Origin: JBEHWX01 sp048498995 | Lineage (GTDB): Bacteria; Bacteroidota; Ignavibacteria; OLB7 | Direction: 5' to 3' | DNA: 27,221 bases | NCBI GenBank assembly: GCA_048498995.1 | Contig: JBEHWX010000082.1 | Coordinates: forward strand, 1-27,221 | Shown: positions 25,314-27,221 of the stretch, piece by piece | Layout of the letters: every line of letters begins with the position of its first letter | How positions within the stretch are numbered: position 1 is the first letter of the stretch | Translations under genes and position numbers: made by a program | Notes under the pieces: model-generated | Seen by the model: the letters and a program-made list of their open reading frames with translations, nothing else | What the model was told of the DNA's origin: nothing | Databases searched by the model: none

Positions 25314-27017
25314 TCAGTGGACCACCACCACGCGCTGCACGGCGCGGTAGCCGTCATCGCTCTGCACCACGCAGGTGTAGGTGCCCGGCAGAATGCCGTC
25401 GACCTGGAACGGCACTCCCTGACGTCCGGCCTCGCGCCAGCCGTCGAAGAAGGTTCCCACCTTCCGGCCGAGCAGATCGAACAGCTCCACCGTGGTCCGT
25501 CCGGCGCGACGCAGGACGAAGGAGATGGTGCCGGCGTCGCCGAGCGGGTTCGGGACGATCTGCATCTGCATTGAGCGGTCGGCGGCCAGCACGCCCGGCA
25601 CCGCCGCCAGCGGGCCGTCGAAGGTGAACATCCGGCGGAACGGCTGCTGGACCGATTCGTTCAGCACGTCCACCGAGAAGCTCGCCGTGTCGCCCCCACG
25701 CTTGGTCGTATCTCCCAGACCGATGAAGGTGTAGAGCCAGCCGGCGCTCGCGTCGTACGAGCCGGTGTAGAAGGGCATCGTGGCCCCCTCGGTGTAGACC
25801 GCGATCCGGATGTTCCCGGCCGGGATCGTGTCCCAGTCGGAGACGCCGAGGAAGGGAATCGACTCGAAGCGGGCGGAGTTCGGCCCGTCAGGATTGACCA
25901 CGAAGGTGAGCGGACCGAAGTAGTCGGTGGCGTTGGCCACGCGGAACTTCACGTCGCTGGTGATCGGGTCGCTGGTGATCGAGCTCTTGAGCACCAGCGG
26001 GGTGATCGCCCCGTTCTGGAACTGCGTGAGCACCACCGAATAGGCGGTGTCCCGCTTGAGCGGCAGCCGGGTCGACAGCAGCAGCCCGCTCTGCGGGTTC
26101 TCGTGCGCGGTCACGAACTTCACCGTCACCGTGTCGCTCGTCTGCGGCGTGGAGATCGCCGATGCGCCACGGTAGCGGAGCGTGTGCGTCTGCTCCACGT
26201 CGCCGAAATAGACATCGACCGAGTCGATCCCGGCGTTATGCTGCGGCGGCAGCGCGTTGATGGAGCGGATGGTCGGCAGCGCGCCGATCGCCCCGAGCGT
26301 CGGCAGCTGATACTCGTCGGACTTCGTCGGATCGTTGTCCAGCTGATAGACCTTCAGGTCGCTGGCGTTCGAGCCGGTGACGATCACCGTGGTGATCGAT
26401 CCCTGCGCCAGCCCCACCACCAGCTCGGCGGTCGCCGTGGTGGCTCCCTTGGCCGCGATGGTCAGCGTGGTCGGCTGTCCGTCCTGCTGAACGAAGGGGG
26501 TGGCCGAATCCCGCTTGACGCCGCCGAAGGCGGGCTGTCCGCCGAAGACGCCGAAGTAGAAGTCGAGATCGGAGGCGAAGGTCGTGGCATTGAGCACGCG
26601 GACGAGCGACTTGGTCTCGGCCGGCACCTGCACGTAGGGGCGCGCGAGCATTTTCAGCTTCGGGGTGCCGGTGGCGCCGTAGGCCACCGCCACGTAGGCC
26701 ACGTTGGCCGCCACGCGCTGGTCGCTGTTGAGGAAGGCCGCGCCGATGCCGGCTCCGGCCGGCGTGAACTTCAGGTTGAGCGCCTTCGAGGTATCGACCG
26801 GGAAGCGGCCGTTCTGCGAAGTGTAGCCGAACTGAAGGTTCGTGATGTAGGCCGGACCGGTATTGTTGATGAAGATGTCGACGCTCGCTTGACCGGTCAC
26901 CAGGTTCACCGCGCGGAAATCGATCCGCGTCGACTGGCTGCGGGCCGGAGAGCCGGCCAGCCCGAGACCGAACAGGACGAGCAACAGCAGTAGGACGTAC
27001 CGGTTGGAAATGTTCAC
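25314..27017 (-). CDS. DUF4397-type secreted protein with T9SS sorting domain
   Basis: This 567-residue protein starts with GTG 27017, preceded by a GGAG motif at 10 bp. Residues 1-27 (NRYVLLLLLVLFGLGLAGSP then ARS) are a classical Sec signal peptide. The main body has several repeats of a beta-sandwich type like DUF4397: SLVRVLNATTFASDLDFYFG, IRSINALPPQHNAGIDSVDV then YFG, and SDVKFRVANATDYFGPLTFV. The last 85 residues are a type A T9SS C-terminal sorting domain: MQIVPNPLGDAGTISFVL, TTVELFDLLGRKVGTFFDG, ILPGTYTCVVQSDDGYRAVQ then RVVVVH. Export by the Sec and then type IX system to the cell surface is therefore predicted; this is a strong Bacteroidota-related marker. The biological role is unknown. 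It is monocistronic, ending in a strong hairpin. Confidence 0.9.
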   Translation of the reverse strand: MNISNRYVLLLLLVLFGLGLAGSPARSQSTRIDFRAVNLVTGQASVDIFINNTGPAYITNLQFGYTSQNGRFPVDTSKALNLKFTPAGAGIGAAFLNSDQRVAANVAYVAVAYGATGTPKLKMLARPYVQVPAETKSLVRVLNATTFASDLDFYFGVFGGQPAFGGVKRDSATPFVQQDGQPTTLTIAAKGATTATAELVVGLAQGSITTVIVTGSNASDLKVYQLDNDPTKSDEYQLPTLGAIGALPTIRSINALPPQHNAGIDSVDVYFGDVEQTHTLRYRGASAISTPQTSDTVTVKFVTAHENPQSGLLLSTRLPLKRDTAYSVVLTQFQNGAITPLVLKSSITSDPITSDVKFRVANATDYFGPLTFVVNPDGPNSARFESIPFLGVSDWDTIPAGNIRIAVYTEGATMPFYTGSYDASAGWLYTFIGLGDTTKRGGDTASFSVDVLNESVQQPFRRMFTFDGPLAAVPGVLAADRSMQMQIVPNPLGDAGTISFVLRRAGRTTVELFDLLGRKVGTFFDGWREAGRQGVPFQVDGILPGTYTCVVQSDDGYRAVQRVVVVH

Positions 27018-27072
27018 GTGTTGCTCCGCTTAGTGTGTAACAGTCACGATCTATAAACGATGTAGGTTTCTC

Positions 27073-27221
27073 ATGACGATCTCCCCTCCCACCGAACCGG
27101 AGGGACCGACCGGGGAGTCGACCGGGGAATCGATCCGGGAGCCGATCCTCCGCCCCGGCGCGCGCCGGATGGCCGAGACGGATCACCCGCCCGATGCGAT
27201 GCCAGCGACGGACCGTGACGG
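27073..27221 (+). CDS. Possible N-terminus of an unknown protein, truncated by the window edge
   Basis: An ATG at 27073 opens a frame of 49 complete codons that runs off the right edge. The product begins MTISPPTEPEGPTGES, followed by TGES, IREPILRPGARRMAETDHP and so on. Codon use fits the genome style (GC at third positions). A 12-bp DNA repeat at 27107-27142 encodes a repeated four-residue pattern (TGES, TGES, IREP). There is only a weak TAGG upstream, and no family is recognisable from so short a piece. It would be divergent from the T9SS substrate gene, with 55 bp between the starts. It could equally be non-coding GC-rich DNA. Confidence 0.35.
   Translation, partial: MTISPPTEPEGPTGESTGESIREPILRPGARRMAETDHPPDAMPATDRD

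Overview
The window looks like chromosomal DNA from a GC-rich member of the Bacteroidota/Chlorobiota side of the FCB group, possibly a Kapabacteria-like lineage. Four things point there: a secreted protein with a type IX secretion (T9SS)-style C-terminal sorting domain, a SucC of the Bacteroidota type, promoter sequences close to the Bacteroidota pattern TTTG-N19-21-TAnnTTTG upstream of fbaB and sucC, and many genes without a clear Shine-Dalgarno sequence. The assignment is inference from protein style and not a phylogenetic result.

Layout. Positions 1-5300 hold housekeeping genes: a truncated PD40-repeat lipoprotein (minus), an MgtC/SapB membrane protein, exonuclease III, a 2TM-domain protein and a class I fructose-bisphosphate aldolase with a strong hairpin behind it. 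Positions about 5300-8480 form an AT-richer accessory island. It carries a SUKH-like immunity protein, a second small acidic protein, an IS5-family insertion sequence with a nonsense-mutated transposase, a decayed second transposase, a small cysteine-motif protein and a frameshifted gene. A 29-bp part of the aldolase terminator is repeated inside the island, as if the left part arrived by integration at the terminator.

Positions 8637-14076 hold the most distinctive content: five consecutive paralogous lipoproteins, each with a lipobox, an IPT/TIG-like domain and a shared C-terminal domain of about 150-180 residues that I do not recognise. The first member is interrupted inside its signal peptide by a 160-bp MITE whose ends match the nearby IS and which is flanked by a TA duplication; removing it restores a perfect lipoprotein signal.

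Positions 14100-22612 are mostly minus-strand: dprA, a glmM-type phosphohexomutase, a VWA-OmpA lipoprotein, a DUF892 ferritin-like stress protein, a small disordered hydrophilic protein and an FAD oxidoreductase with a C-terminal Rieske domain. The last three could form a stress/redox neighbourhood. Positions 23100-24996 hold a monocistronic sucC with promoter, long leader, terminator and an unusual, almost purely acidic C-terminal tail. The window ends with a 13-bp tandem repeat array, a DUF4397-type T9SS substrate (minus) and the start of a possible divergent gene. A 35-bp element made of five heptamers recurs five times between genes, three times at or just after stop codons.
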